Shown: piece after piece, positions 1 to 10,715 of the stretch
Layout of the letters: every line of letters begins with the position of its first letter
Position numbering within the stretch: the first letter of the stretch is position 1
From: Physcia stellaris
Taxonomy: Eukaryota > Ascomycota > Lecanoromycetes > Caliciales > Physciaceae
NCBI GenBank assembly: GCA_018902385.1
Contig: JABSSW010000003.1
Location: forward strand, 62,001 to 126,000
Direction: 5' to 3'
DNA length: 64,000 nucleotides
Notes under the pieces: generated by a model
Told to the model about the DNA's origin: nothing
The model's input: only the letters and a program-made list of their open reading frames with translations
Database searches by the model: none
Program-made: the position numbers and the translations under genes

Positions 1-3000
1 TTCTGTATCGGTGGCACTCAGGAATCCACCACTCTCCCCATTCGTATTAATCAGACAACTCCTATCTTGATAGAATTACTCCGTGTGGATCTGGAGACTA
101 ATTCGAATGAGACCATTGTAGTGACAGGGCGGGAGTTGGGTAAACTCAAGAAACAGGCAGACCGAGAACTTGGAAAACCAGACCCGGCTAGTCCACTGAC
201 ATTAAGGGTGCCCATAAAGGTCGCAGGCTTGTATCGACTTTCCAGGGTGATAGATCAGTCAAAATTGGAGGTGCGAAGAAAATCATCCGATACCTTGGTG
301 GTTCAGTGTCCGTCGGCTTCGATAGAGGCTGTTTCTTTAGACAAATGTCAGGGTGACTTGACAGATTTCAAGATACTTGTCGAGGGGACCCCACCATTGA
401 GGATTCGATATAGTAAGACTGTCAACAATAAGGACACAGGCCATCACGTGCTCGAACATATAAGCCCTGAAGACCTTATTTCTCCTCCTATTAAGCAAAG
501 TACATCTGGAACACTGGTGTCGTTGGACGACTCTCCCAACATGGACATATCCTGGGCTCGAATTCAGTCTGTACAAATTCCGATAAATGAATCTCTTGGA
601 GTAAGTGGAGGCTACAAGTACTCTATCGATGAAGTGCACGACGCTTGTGGCAACGTTGCTGTGTATACTGGCTCTCGTCCAATGATGGCTCGTAAACGCT
701 ACTCTGAAGAACATAAAGTACTCGAACAAGTGTTAAGCGTTCATGAGCGGCCTAGTGCTCAGTTTCACGGATGTAGTGCACAGCATGAGCTCAAAATTGA
801 GAGTGGCAAATCTCTTGAACTCCCCGTTCGCTTCTCGTCCACCGGGTCCAGAAGCCTTCGAGATTCTCCTCACCAGATTTCTTATGTGTTTGAGCCTGAA
901 ATGGCAGATCAAGAGCACGGAGTCGAAGCAATCGTCTATAATGTATCTTTGAAGCCTACCGATTCGCTTCCCAGGGTGCACAAACCCGGTTTGTATTCGC
1001 TCAAGTCAATCAACACCGGCTTCTGTATGGGCGAGATTTTGGAACCCTCAACGTGCTTGTTAACAAATCCACCTGAGCCGAGTCTGATCATCAGCCATGA
1101 AGCGATCCCAGGCAAATGCGCAGGCAAACCCGTGGGGCTTGCTGTCGGATTGGAATTGACCGGAACACCACCTTTTCGAGTGCTCTACACTGTTTCTCAT
1201 GATGGGGGACGGGTCACGCCTGAGACCAAGGAGATATTCCAGGTTCATGATCAGGTCGAATTTAGACCTTCTATTGCAGGTCGTTACGTCTATACCTTTA
1301 CTCATATCAGCGACGCAGTATACAACAAGCCCCGTTCAATCTCGGAGGAAGATCTTAAGGTCGAGCAGGAGATCAAACCCCCAGCTTCAGCTAGGTTCAG
1401 GGATACCAATGCATTTCGCAAAGTTTGCATTGACGAGCCTGCAACTTTTGAGGTCGAGTTCTTAGGGGACGGCCTCCTTGAGTTGGAGTATGAGCTTATC
1501 CACAACGGACGGCATAAAAACCTTCAAAAAAAGAAGTTCAAAGGCGATGGAGGCATTATCCATACGATTACTACCGACATGCTCCAGGAAGGAGGGGATT
1601 ACACGTTCGTGTTGCTCAGCATGACGGATGAGAACGGCTGCAAGAATCCCTTGAATCAAGAATTCAAGCTTGACGTAGGTCTTCAGAAGCCCAAAGTATC
1701 ATTTGGCTTCATTGCGAACCAAAGAAGTGTATTGGCGCTAGAAGCAAAGAAGATCAAACTTCCCATAAGACTACAGGGGAGTCCGCCATGGTATCTTTTT
1801 TATCGAAACCTTGACTATCCGAGCGATTCGATAGAGGCCATTTTGCACAATCAAAACGATGATATTGAGGTCAAGAGAGCGGGATTATACGAAATTACGG
1901 ATGTTCATGATGCCGCATGTCCTGGTACCGTTGACACATCGGCTAATCAATTCGAGGTTCAATGGATCCCCAGACCTGCCGTACATGTGTCGCAAGGTGC
2001 AACAATACAGCAGGTGGATGGAATGTTTGTGAAAAAAGATGTTTGCGAAGGCGACGAAGATGCCACCGAAATTTCTTTCTCAGGAACTCCGCCTTTCCAC
2101 CTCACGTATGAACAGCGATTCAGGGCGAAGCAACTTTTGTCAGCAACTAGTTCCAAATCTATTAATGCGGGCCTCAACTCCGCTGCACTGAAGATGGAAA
2201 CATCGGGCGCTGGGCTGCATGAATACGAGCTCGTGAAGCTCGGTGACTATTCTTACAATCATGATCCTCGCACATTCACACCTATAACAGTGCGGCAACG
2301 TGTGCTACCAAATCCGTCGGCTCGCTTTACGAGCCCAGGCAAAACCTACAAGTATTGTAAGGACGAAGAAGCAGGTGACGAATTTATACCTATATCTCTA
2401 GACGGTGTACCCCCGTTTCATCTCGAGATGGAGATCAAACACCACGCGATCGCCAAACCGGAGATTGTCAACGTCCCTCACGTTGAGTCAACTCAATATA
2501 ATTTTCACATTCCCCACAGAGTGCTTGCATTGGGAACACACGCTGTCACCATCCGGAAGGTCATGGATTCCAACGGTTGCCAACGGAATATGGACTTCAA
2601 CGCCCCCCATGTACAAGTCAATGTAGCAGATGCTCCTACCATATCACCGCTAGAGGCTGATACGGATTATTGTGTGGGAGACCGTATATCCTATACTCTT
2701 TCTGGTGTGCCCCCGTTCAATGTGTTCTATACGTTTCAAGATCAGAATCGTAAAGCTGCCGTAAGTACTACGAACTTCCGTCGACTGGCGGAAAAACCGG
2801 GCGAATTCACGATTACTGGCATCAGTGATCAAAGGAGCACCGATGCATGTAAAGCAAAAGTGGAGATTACGAAGATCATCCACGAAATGCCTAGCGTTCG
2901 GGTTAGCAAGGGAAAGACTGCAACAGCGGAGATTCATGAAGGCAGCGATACCGAAATCTTATTCGAGTTCGGTGGGACACCTCCATTTGAATTCATGTAA

Positions 3001-3247
3001 GTCCATAAGGTTGCTCTCTATCTATCTTCATCTAACGCTTCTTAGTTTCACCAGAAGCACCAACGTGCCCAAAGGTAAGAAGTCGGAGGTACTGGAGACC
3101 AAGAGCGAGATCTCACACGAGCATGCAAAGACGATTCGAGCTTCGGACGAAGGTATCTACGAAGTCGTCTCAATCAAAGATAAATATTGCTCCTTCTCAA
3201 CGCAAAAGGCGCAAGGTAAAAGTGGTCTGAAAGCATTGACGCATTGA
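1..3247 (+). CDS. POM152: Nucleoporin Pom152, C-terminal part (5' end cut by window)
   Basis: Pom152 is the membrane-anchored nucleoporin whose lumenal tail of Ig-like repeats forms the ring of the nuclear pore in the perinuclear space. About 1,066 residues are visible. The frame is open from base 1, so the N-terminal pore-facing region and membrane segment lie outside the window. The family hallmark is seen: a repeated G-(T/V/S)-PPF motif introducing each Ig-like unit (for example GTPPLRI, GTPPFRV, GSPPWYL, GTPPFHL, GVPPFHL, GVPPFNV, GTPPFEF), with recurring Cys and a Y-x-(I/F/L) 'GxY' pattern. One intron at 2997-3045 (GTAAGT..TTAG) falls just after the last GTPPFEF; splicing gives GTPPFEFIFTRST, and the stop is the TGA ending at 3247. 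The tail following Utp22 is convergent. Confidence 0.93.
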
Positions 3248-3442
3248 TGATCTGAAGCGCTTGGAAACCTCGATTTTGGGACTGATTTTTGTGCACACGA
3301 TCAGAGCATAGCTGGTTGTTGGGTTGGGGTTCCCAAGATACCAATGTTCTTTTTACCTGAACCAAGTCTGCACGCGCAATTGACAATTCTTTGACCCTCA
3401 AGAGTGCCAGTAGTATGGTATGGTCTAGCTAAGTGCTATTTA

Positions 3443-6400
3443 CTACATGAGCTCGATCCTGGAGATCAGATCACGGCCAAGACGAGCAATATCGTTCAAG
3501 GTTCCATGTTTATTTATAACAATTTTCTCCTGTCCCTCTTCGATTAAGGGGGTTGTCGAGTAACCGGTATTGGCTTTCCAACGACGGGCGCCTGTTTGGG
3601 GATTCCAAATTCCACCAACAAGAGACCCACCTAGCTCATCATGAAAGAAAAGGACATTGTTGCCAAACAAGGCTTTGAGCTCATCAATGAATAGACTGAC
3701 TGGGTTTGAATTAAGGTCCTCAATTTCCTGCACTTGCAAATTCTTAAATAGGAACTTGTTCTGTTCTAATCCACGGCTGTCGTCCACGAATTGGGGATTT
3801 AGGTGGAGCACAAAGTCATAGTGGGCGGTTGAGGAGGCGAACAAACTCTCTGCTTGGATATCGAAACCTTGGTCTGTAGCTAAGCGACATGCCGCTCTCG
3901 CAAGGCCTATGAAACGGGTAGCGACGACTTTGGCTGGGCCTGACTCCGTCCATGTAATACCATCTGGATCGTTATTTGAAGCTGCAAAGATAACGACTCG
4001 GTTCATGGCTGGATCGATCTTCCTCCATGCCTCAAAGCGAAGTTTGATTTTATCAATGTCTTCACTGCCCATGCTGCCGCTACAGTCGACTATGAGCGGC
4101 TCCGTCTGCCACTCCCACTTCGATATGAATGTCAGTGTTCGTAGAAATGCTGTGGCAAGGCTCGCAGGAGCTTGCCAAGGATAAGGGGTCACGAATACGT
4201 GAATGGTGAGAAGCTCCATCAGCTCATCACTAACATGCCCTGAAAGAGAATGACAATCTCGCCACTTCTTCGCAAGACGCATTGAAGGAGATAGGAGCGG
4301 GAAACGAGTACACAGTGTGTGCACAGCCCGTGTATGGAGAGGACTCTGAATGAAATTTCGCTTGAACACGGCGGTTGCAAACGCAATGTCCTCTCGCCTG
4401 CCAATCTCTGTAGTCTTGTCTCTCAGAGCGGTTTCTAGAAGACTAAGTTCGCGTTCGTGGTGAATGCGCAGGCGAAACGCGGCTTCTTGTGGATAGAAAA
4501 CGTCTAAGAAGGCGATGTTGACAAGCTTTACATCCTCGTTCTCTAATCCTACCCTCGTACTTAATCCTTCCGTGCTCGATTGTTCTAGTAGTTCGCCAAT
4601 CTTGAGAAGAATGGCAATCTTAGTCCGTTGAACTGCCGCGACGTCATTGGGCCAGCGTGCTGACCCTTCGAACTGGACACATACATCTACCAAGCGTCTG
4701 GTCCGTGACTCCTTTACTGCTGCGCGGCCCAGTCCAGCTGTCAACGAGGCATACCGTAGGTGGGAACTTGCAGCCGAGATCTGGCGGATTTGCAGTGGTA
4801 GGCCTTTTAGTCCTCTAATGTTCTTTTCTAGCCGCTCGAAAGTGTTCGTGATGGGCGACCAAAGACTACTTGAACTGGCATCAGGTATCAAACTCTGGAA
4901 GGTGCCACCAACCATGTGGAGGCTTTGGGCAGTGTCTTTTCCACAATGGCATCGAATAACATGTTTCACAATTTGTTCTATTGCCGTCGTATTCGAGTTT
5001 GCAGTCCATATCAAGGTTTCTAGCAAGCTGCCATCACGAAAGCGTCGTAACTCTGCCTTTTCGCCCCAAAATTGGCGGTACTGGGCAGCAGCAACCTTGT
5101 CTTCGCTCGAAGGGCCATAATCTACCGTCCGATACGCTTGCTCTGCGTTGAGGATGAGTCCAACAACCATGGTATTGGATCTGCCCTGTGAGCGCGCCAC
5201 TAAAGCCGTGGGCCACGGGTTATCCTCTGGGAACCAGGAGTAAACAAGATTAGCACGATCACTTAGACCCTTGGAAAGTACGTCGTATACTAGCTGAGAA
5301 CGCCGACTTCTGTCATCTAAAGCGTCTTGCGCCCTCGTGGTGGTCGAGGATTCTGGGAAGGAGATTCTAAGAGCATTCAGTATGTCAACATCATATCATA
5401 GACTGGGGTAATTACGTTAGAACACTGTCGAACCTTAACAGCATTTCGGTAACTCGCTTAATAAATATATCCTCGAATAATCCGGGAAGAGCTGCGTTCA
5501 TGGCCCGGATGCTAATGCTGGCTTCATGTCGTAGCTGCACACCGTCAGCTTTACATGACAACATTAGAAGCACAGCCTACCATCTGATACGACGAGGCAG
5601 TCATTTTGTATAATAGGTTGATGCCTCGTAACCCGTCAAAGAGTACTGGGTTCAAGGACTGTGAAACAATGAAGCCAGCCGCGTGAAGTACAAGCGGATT
5701 TGCTATTAGATCCCTTGTGGCCAGGAATTGCAGAACGGCTTTTAGAAGCTGTATGCTGCTATATCCCTTAGACAAGATCGGTTTCCCCTTCAGACCTCCG
5801 CCCTTCATGAGCAACGCCAGCATACATGCCCATTCGAACGAACCGAAGCCTCCTTTCCTCATACCTGTGCCAAACCCGCGTTGCTGAAGCCACACCTTTC
5901 CAAGAATGCAGGCATCTCCGAAAGCTTCTGCATGCGTCGAGGCACTGTGCAGCAACTTTTCGTATGACCTGGAACAGCATTCTGATCGTAGGCTTGCATT
6001 ATAAAAAGGAGTAGGCGGAAATTCCCCGGTTGCAAGGCTTTTAGCATTTTTAGTACGAATGCAAGCTTTGTCCGGGAAAGTCTTCGCTATTGGGAACAAA
6101 TCTGGGCTAGCAGCAAGCAGAATTCTGATTTGATATTTTGATGGACTGAAGTCATCCTTCACACTAGCTACAGGGTGTCAATGATAGCCATGTATTTTCC
6201 AGTGACGCGACCTACTTGCATTGGGACTAATCAACAAAACGGGCTGTAGCTCATTGTCGTTCTGATAAGCATACTCTACCACAAACTCACGGTCGCCTGC
6301 AATTTGGACTCCGCAAGCTAGACATGCAAGATAATAAGCCCTCTTGTAGAAGTATCTGTAGTCTAGGTAGTCTTTTGCCTGGAGAACTGACTACAAGCTC

Positions 6401-6857
6401 GATTCAGCAACCAGAAAGCTTTACTAGAAGGAGGTGGCATACCAAAGGCATAGTTACTACGAGATCTATTGACAAAGGGTCTCCAGCCCATATTGCCGGG
6501 TGTTGAACATAGTCTCCCACAGCGTTGATATCTGCCGGTTTTGAATATGACAGGAGATAGTTGACGTTCTTACTTGGCCTCGGCACCGGAAATGGAATTC
6601 GAACGCCGTGTAGCTTCTTGAGTCGTTGCTCCGCGTCCACCACCTGTGAAGCAACCGTGTTGTTAGCGTCTACTAGCCTTCAGGGCTCATTTGAAACGCA
6701 CAGTCCTTGCTTCTTGATCAGGGATCGCATCGATGATGCTTATTACTCTACGCAGAACGGCTTCAATCCTTGTTGTTCTTCGCTCGTACTTCCGCCTGCA
6801 CTTGGCCAGAAGCTCGTCGACCTGAAGCCTAAACATAATCTCACTAGCTGCCGTCAT
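3443..6857 (-). CDS. UTP22: Utp22 / Nrap-type U3 snoRNP (UTP-C) protein
   Basis: Utp22 belongs to the UTP-C module with Rrp7 and works in the small-subunit processome in the nucleolus. Six exons, read on the minus strand: 6857-6702, 6643-6443, 6378-6216, 6167-5581, 5534-5416 and 5366-3443. All junctions are in phase, giving 1,049 residues. Family blocks seen: FRLQVDELL near residue 9, IPFPVPRPS, VVTMP, KDYLDYRYFYKRAYYLA, GDACILGKVWLQQRG (the inactive nucleotidyltransferase-like core) and WGEKAELRRFRDGSLLE in the last exon. The chosen start is the ATG at 6857; the same frame is closed by a stop a few codons upstream. Fungal orthologues usually carry a long acidic N-terminal tail before the LQVDELL block. 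Here only about eight residues precede it, so either the tail is absent or an upstream exon was missed. Confidence 0.9.
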
Positions 6858-7343
6858 GGGAGTCTGCCTCTTTTAGACGAGGTTACTGGTATCCTAGAAT
6901 ACCATATGGGATAGCTGAAATGTTTAAGGGTTGAGCTCTTGGTGAGTGACATTACTGATTGCTTTCCTCTAATTCGGTTTCTGTACTCTTGGTCATCTGG
7001 CTCGAATCGATTATTGTCATAGTACGAGATGTCAAGTATAGCGAAAGCATACCAGCGCAAAAGATCTTTCGGTGGCGTTTCAAATAGAATGCAGAGCCAA
7101 TAAAGTAAATTTGCATGTTTGCTGTACAACTAGAATACTCGTAGGGCTGCTTCAACCCCACATTATTCTTGTCTCAGCTAATCAGACCCCTGGCTAGTTC
7201 AAAAGCCTTCATTGTGTAGGTAAGAAGCCCGAGCCCTACGACGCTTCGGCTACACGGCCCGAGACAACATTATTCCGGGTAGAACCGTCCCACTCGTGAC
7301 TCGTCCCAAGCTCGCCAAGGTCTTTGATCTTCTATCTACATTA
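6858..7343. other. Utp22 upstream region
   Basis: This is the space between the Utp22 start and the MITE. I see no convincing coding pattern. Short minus-strand open frames here (for example ending at 6854) lack family similarity and end exactly at the Utp22 ATG. It should hold the Utp22 promoter, or an undetected first exon. Confidence 0.4.
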
Positions 7344-7536
7344 CGGAGATCCGCACCAAAAGTCCTGATGTGCGCTAAAAACAGGGGGTAATTAGGGGGG
7401 CCTGAAGTAAGCACCTAAGAATGTTGTGGGGGTATGCCTAAGCTGCCAAAGGCGGGCTGTTGGGGGCAGCTGATGCTTTTCTAACCCTAAAATTTCAATA
7501 ATCTTGGCACATCAGGACTTTTGGTGCGCGTCTCCG
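7344..7536. mobile_element. MITE with 30-bp terminal inverted repeats and TA target duplication (Tc1/mariner-type)
   Basis: A 193-bp unit begins CGGAGATCCGCACC at 7344 and ends GGTGCGCGTCTCCG at 7536. The outer 30 bases at each end are inverted copies matching at 28 of 30 positions. The unit is bounded by TA at 7342-7343 and 7537-7538, the target duplication of Tc1/mariner/pogo elements. The interior (G-rich on the plus strand) has no open frame of note, so this is a non-autonomous miniature element. It lies between Utp22 and the cystathionine synthase gene, about 135 bases upstream of the latter's ATG. I saw no second copy in the window. Confidence 0.85.
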
Positions 7537-7671
7537 TACATGTACTCGTACTCGTAAGTAACTCAAACCAAAAAGCTTCTTAGTGCCACTACTTATCTGA
7601 ACGCTCTGTCGAGATTGAACCTTGACATCAGTCGATTAAGCCTTTCTGTTGTCGCACACTGAGGATTCGCC

Positions 7672-10010
7672 ATGGCCGTATTGACGCAAGAAGTTGGCCG
7701 GCCTTTGCCCCCTGATACACCACATGTAGGTTACGAAGTTGTGGATGTTTTGAATCTCGACGTTTTCCAATATTGAGCTTCGCATTAGGCCGTAAGTGTT
7801 TCCCTGCCCACCTGGAAGGCGTGCGTAGGCTATGAGGAGGGGGAAAAGTGGGTCCTTAGTAAAATGCAGAATGGTTATCCTCGGTGCGCCACTTGGTCGT
7901 AAACGATGGAGATGAATGGCTCATGGTAGCTTTAGATTCTTCATCAATCCAATCATCACCGCGTTCGCAGAAGAGATCGTAAAGGAACACGGTTTGCCAA
8001 CCGAGCAAGCATTACTTTTGCCATCGCACGCCGTTGTGGTACGATGCATCAGTTTCTTCCACGATCAAATACCATGGCTCAGGAGAGGTCAATACTTGAG
8101 GATCCTTACTTTAACCCCCAGAGCAGAAAAAAGAAGCCGGTTCACCTGACTGAAAGGGTCGAGTCCCAAATCGTTGCTGTGACATTCCCTCGTTCTTGCT
8201 TTCCCACTGCAAAGACCTTTTGGCAGCACACCGGTGAAGGAATTTCCAGTCGTCGAGCCGAAGTCTTTCGGAAAGCTTTTGATAAAGGGCACCTGATCAT
8301 AGATCAAACCCCTAGTATTTCCAAGATCTCATCCTCGCCTGGACAGACGGATGGCGATTCTGCTCCTTTCTCGGATTTTACCCAACTTTCTCCCAACGTT
8401 ACACCACAGATCTCGAAGGGACCTCAGCGATATCGGAAGACTTCCTCGCAAGGTGAGTCACACCCTGCTTTAGTAGCAGCTGCCACAAAGAGTTCGTCTC
8501 TTGAAACCAGTGCCGTGGATGGCAAGGATCAGGTCCAGTTCGTCGAGGAACGCTTCGGCCGGAACTTGGACCCGAAACAAGGAGCCAACGCGAAATACGC
8601 CATCCGAAGACGAATTGCAGGTGCACTGGTTGCAGATTTAGATCTACATGAGACGATTGACCTAGCTGAAACTACAGGCCGCGAAAGAGGGGTTACAAAT
8701 TTCTCTGTTGATGATGTCTATCTGTACCCCAGCGGTATGAGCTCAATCTTCAATACTCACAGATCATTGTTGAAATCCAGAGGAATGATGGAAAGTATCT
8801 GCTTTGGGTGTGTGAGTCTTGTTTGCGTCTAAACATTGCGTGTTTAACCTGTCTAGATTTCCCTATATTGACACGCTGAAGATACTGGAGAAGTGGGGTC
8901 CGGGTTGTCTCTTCTACGGCCATGGATCGTCAGCCGACATTGATGATCTGGAGGAACGCTGCAAAGGTGGAGAAAAGTACCTCGCGCTATTTTGCGAATT
9001 CCCTGGAAATCCTCTTCTCAAGTCTCCTGATCTTCATCGACTTCGTTTGATTGCAAACAAGTACAATTTTGCTATCGTTGTTGATGAGACCATTGGCAAT
9101 TTTCTCAACGTGAACATACTTCCTTTCGCCGACATAATCGTCAGCAGTCTTACCAAGGTGTTCAGTGGGGATAGCAATGTAATGGGTGGAAGGTGAAGCG
9201 TGTCCCCTACACTGTTTCGGCCCACCAAGTGCTAAAATTGGCAAAGCTCCGTACTCAATCCGCAAGGGCGCTTCTACCAAGAGATCAAGCAGATCATGAT
9301 GGAGGATTACGAGGATAATTATTGGCTTGAAGATGCCATATTCATGGAGAGGAATAGTCGGGATTATGTTATGCGGATAGAGAGAATCAACGAAAATGCG
9401 GAAGTGATATGTGATGTCCTGAAGGCGTCTCCGCTAGGTAAGCAAACGGAGACGAGAAGGTGGAAGTTGTAATCAGTCGACTTATTGACCAATGGTTGAG
9501 AGATGAAAATCCGATCACTTTGCGAAAAGTTGCAATTAGCTAAGTAAAGATGCAGTCAAGGAAGTTTACTATCCAAAGTATAGTCCCTCGCGGCGTTTCT
9601 ACGACGCATGCCGCACGGCCAGCGGAGGGTACGGTGGGCTTCTCTCCACGACTTTCTGGTCCACTGCAGATGCCATCGTCTTCTTCGATGCTTTGATGAC
9701 AGCGAAGGGCCCAAGTCTGGGTACTAACTTCACGTTAAGGTGAGACTATATAATCCACGTCCGTGCACACATTCAATTTTAATACCGTACAGCTGTCCAT
9801 TCGTTTTGTTGGCTCACTACGGAGAGCTTGAGTGGGTAAGTGTTATTTGGTCCCAGGATCTCAACTATACTGATTAGACAGGCCGCGCAATTCGGAGCGG
9901 AGGCAGATTTAGTCAGAATCAGTGTGGGACTTGAGGATGCACTTTATCTGAGGACGATCTTCCTTCGAGCTCTAGATGCAATTACCGCTTCTAAATCCAC
10001 CGTTCGCTAA
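7672..10010 (+). CDS. STR2: Cystathionine gamma-synthase (PLP-dependent), with one apparent frameshift
   Basis: This Cys/Met-metabolism PLP enzyme condenses an O-acyl-homoserine with cysteine to make cystathionine in transsulfuration. Eight exons: 7672-7725, 7789-7883, 7930-8807, 8857-9192, 9247-9437, 9550-9739, 9793-9835, 9882-10010. Visible blocks are the N-terminal [93 protein letters not shown] and [16 protein letters not shown], where the Lys is the expected PLP Schiff-base residue. In exon 3 the family similarity moves from one frame ([25 protein letters not shown]) to another ([17 protein letters not shown]) at the A-run 8127-8132. Total exon length is one base short of a multiple of three, so one missing A explains both; the product would be about 638 residues. 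A low-complexity insert of about 100 residues (8300-8600) is longer than I expect for the family. Confidence 0.85.
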
Positions 10011-10700
10011 CCGTGCTCGGAGAAGTCAACGAAAAGGTTGCAAATGGATGTGGCTGCTAGGATCTCACACCATGGCTCATCAACAAAAGGCCATGAGAGA
10101 GATCACTCGATTTGCGAATTAGCCAAATACAACAAGTCACATCTCTGACTATGAAGAAGATTGGTCTCACGGTCCTGCTGGAGATGAACAAGCAATCAAT
10201 TTGGCATGTTAGGCTTAACCATGGGTCAGCCGGAGGCAGTGAGTGATGCTTATACATATCGAAAGGGTATCTTGGTGAACATCACATCTCGCTACAAGTA
10301 TTAGGTACACCAAGAGGGTGTGGATGGACAGTTCAGCTCTGCCCAAAGGAAGGTGCACTTGTCTCATCTACAACCTCATTAGAGCGCCGAACGATACAAC
10401 ATCTTTTTCTCGCTCAATCGGTAACATTCATCGAAAAAAAATCTCGATTAATCAAAAAGCTTTCTGGAAGGATTTCGGTTATACACAAAAAATCGGTCAC
10501 TCTCTCAGGTTTCTCGAAGGGGTTCAGATTCGCGGTTGATTAAAGATTGAAACATGAATCGGTATTAAGCAGCTGGAAATGAAGTACGTTTAAAATCGAG
10601 GCCATTCAGTAGTTAAAGGGGCGGTCACAGCGTGTTGTTTCGTTATGCGCTACAGTGCTCGATAAAACAACCGCCCTTTTGTGTTGAGCGATAATGTTTG
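10011..10700. other. Spacer between cystathionine synthase and the AT-rich block
   Basis: Base composition is ordinary. No open frame here has family similarity; the short frames at 10057-10257 and 10318-10539 look like chance. It ends in a structured hairpin (10613-10681) and a GATT microsatellite. It should contain the cystathionine synthase 3' UTR. Confidence 0.4.
10613..10681. repeat. Imperfect inverted repeat / hairpin
   Basis: AAAGGGGCGG at 10615-10624 is matched by CCGCCCTTTT at 10671-10680 (one mismatch). Inside it GTTGTTT (10634-10640) pairs with AAACAAC (10665-10671). The loop is about 24 bases. It sits at the edge of the AT-rich block and could be a terminator-like fold, a small element or an insertion scar. 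Confidence 0.45.
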
Positions 10701-10715
10701 ATTGATTGATTGATT
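10696..10715. repeat. Short (TTGA)n microsatellite
   Basis: Four to five tandem TGAT/TTGA units lie where the AT-rich LINE fossil begins. On the minus strand this would sit just beyond the LINE 3' end. Some LINE families end in short tandem repeats, so it may mark that end; this is inference. Confidence 0.35.

Noticed and set aside
7916-8149. Separate small gene upstream of the cystathionine synthase
   Set aside because: It is exon 3 of that gene read up to the frameshift.
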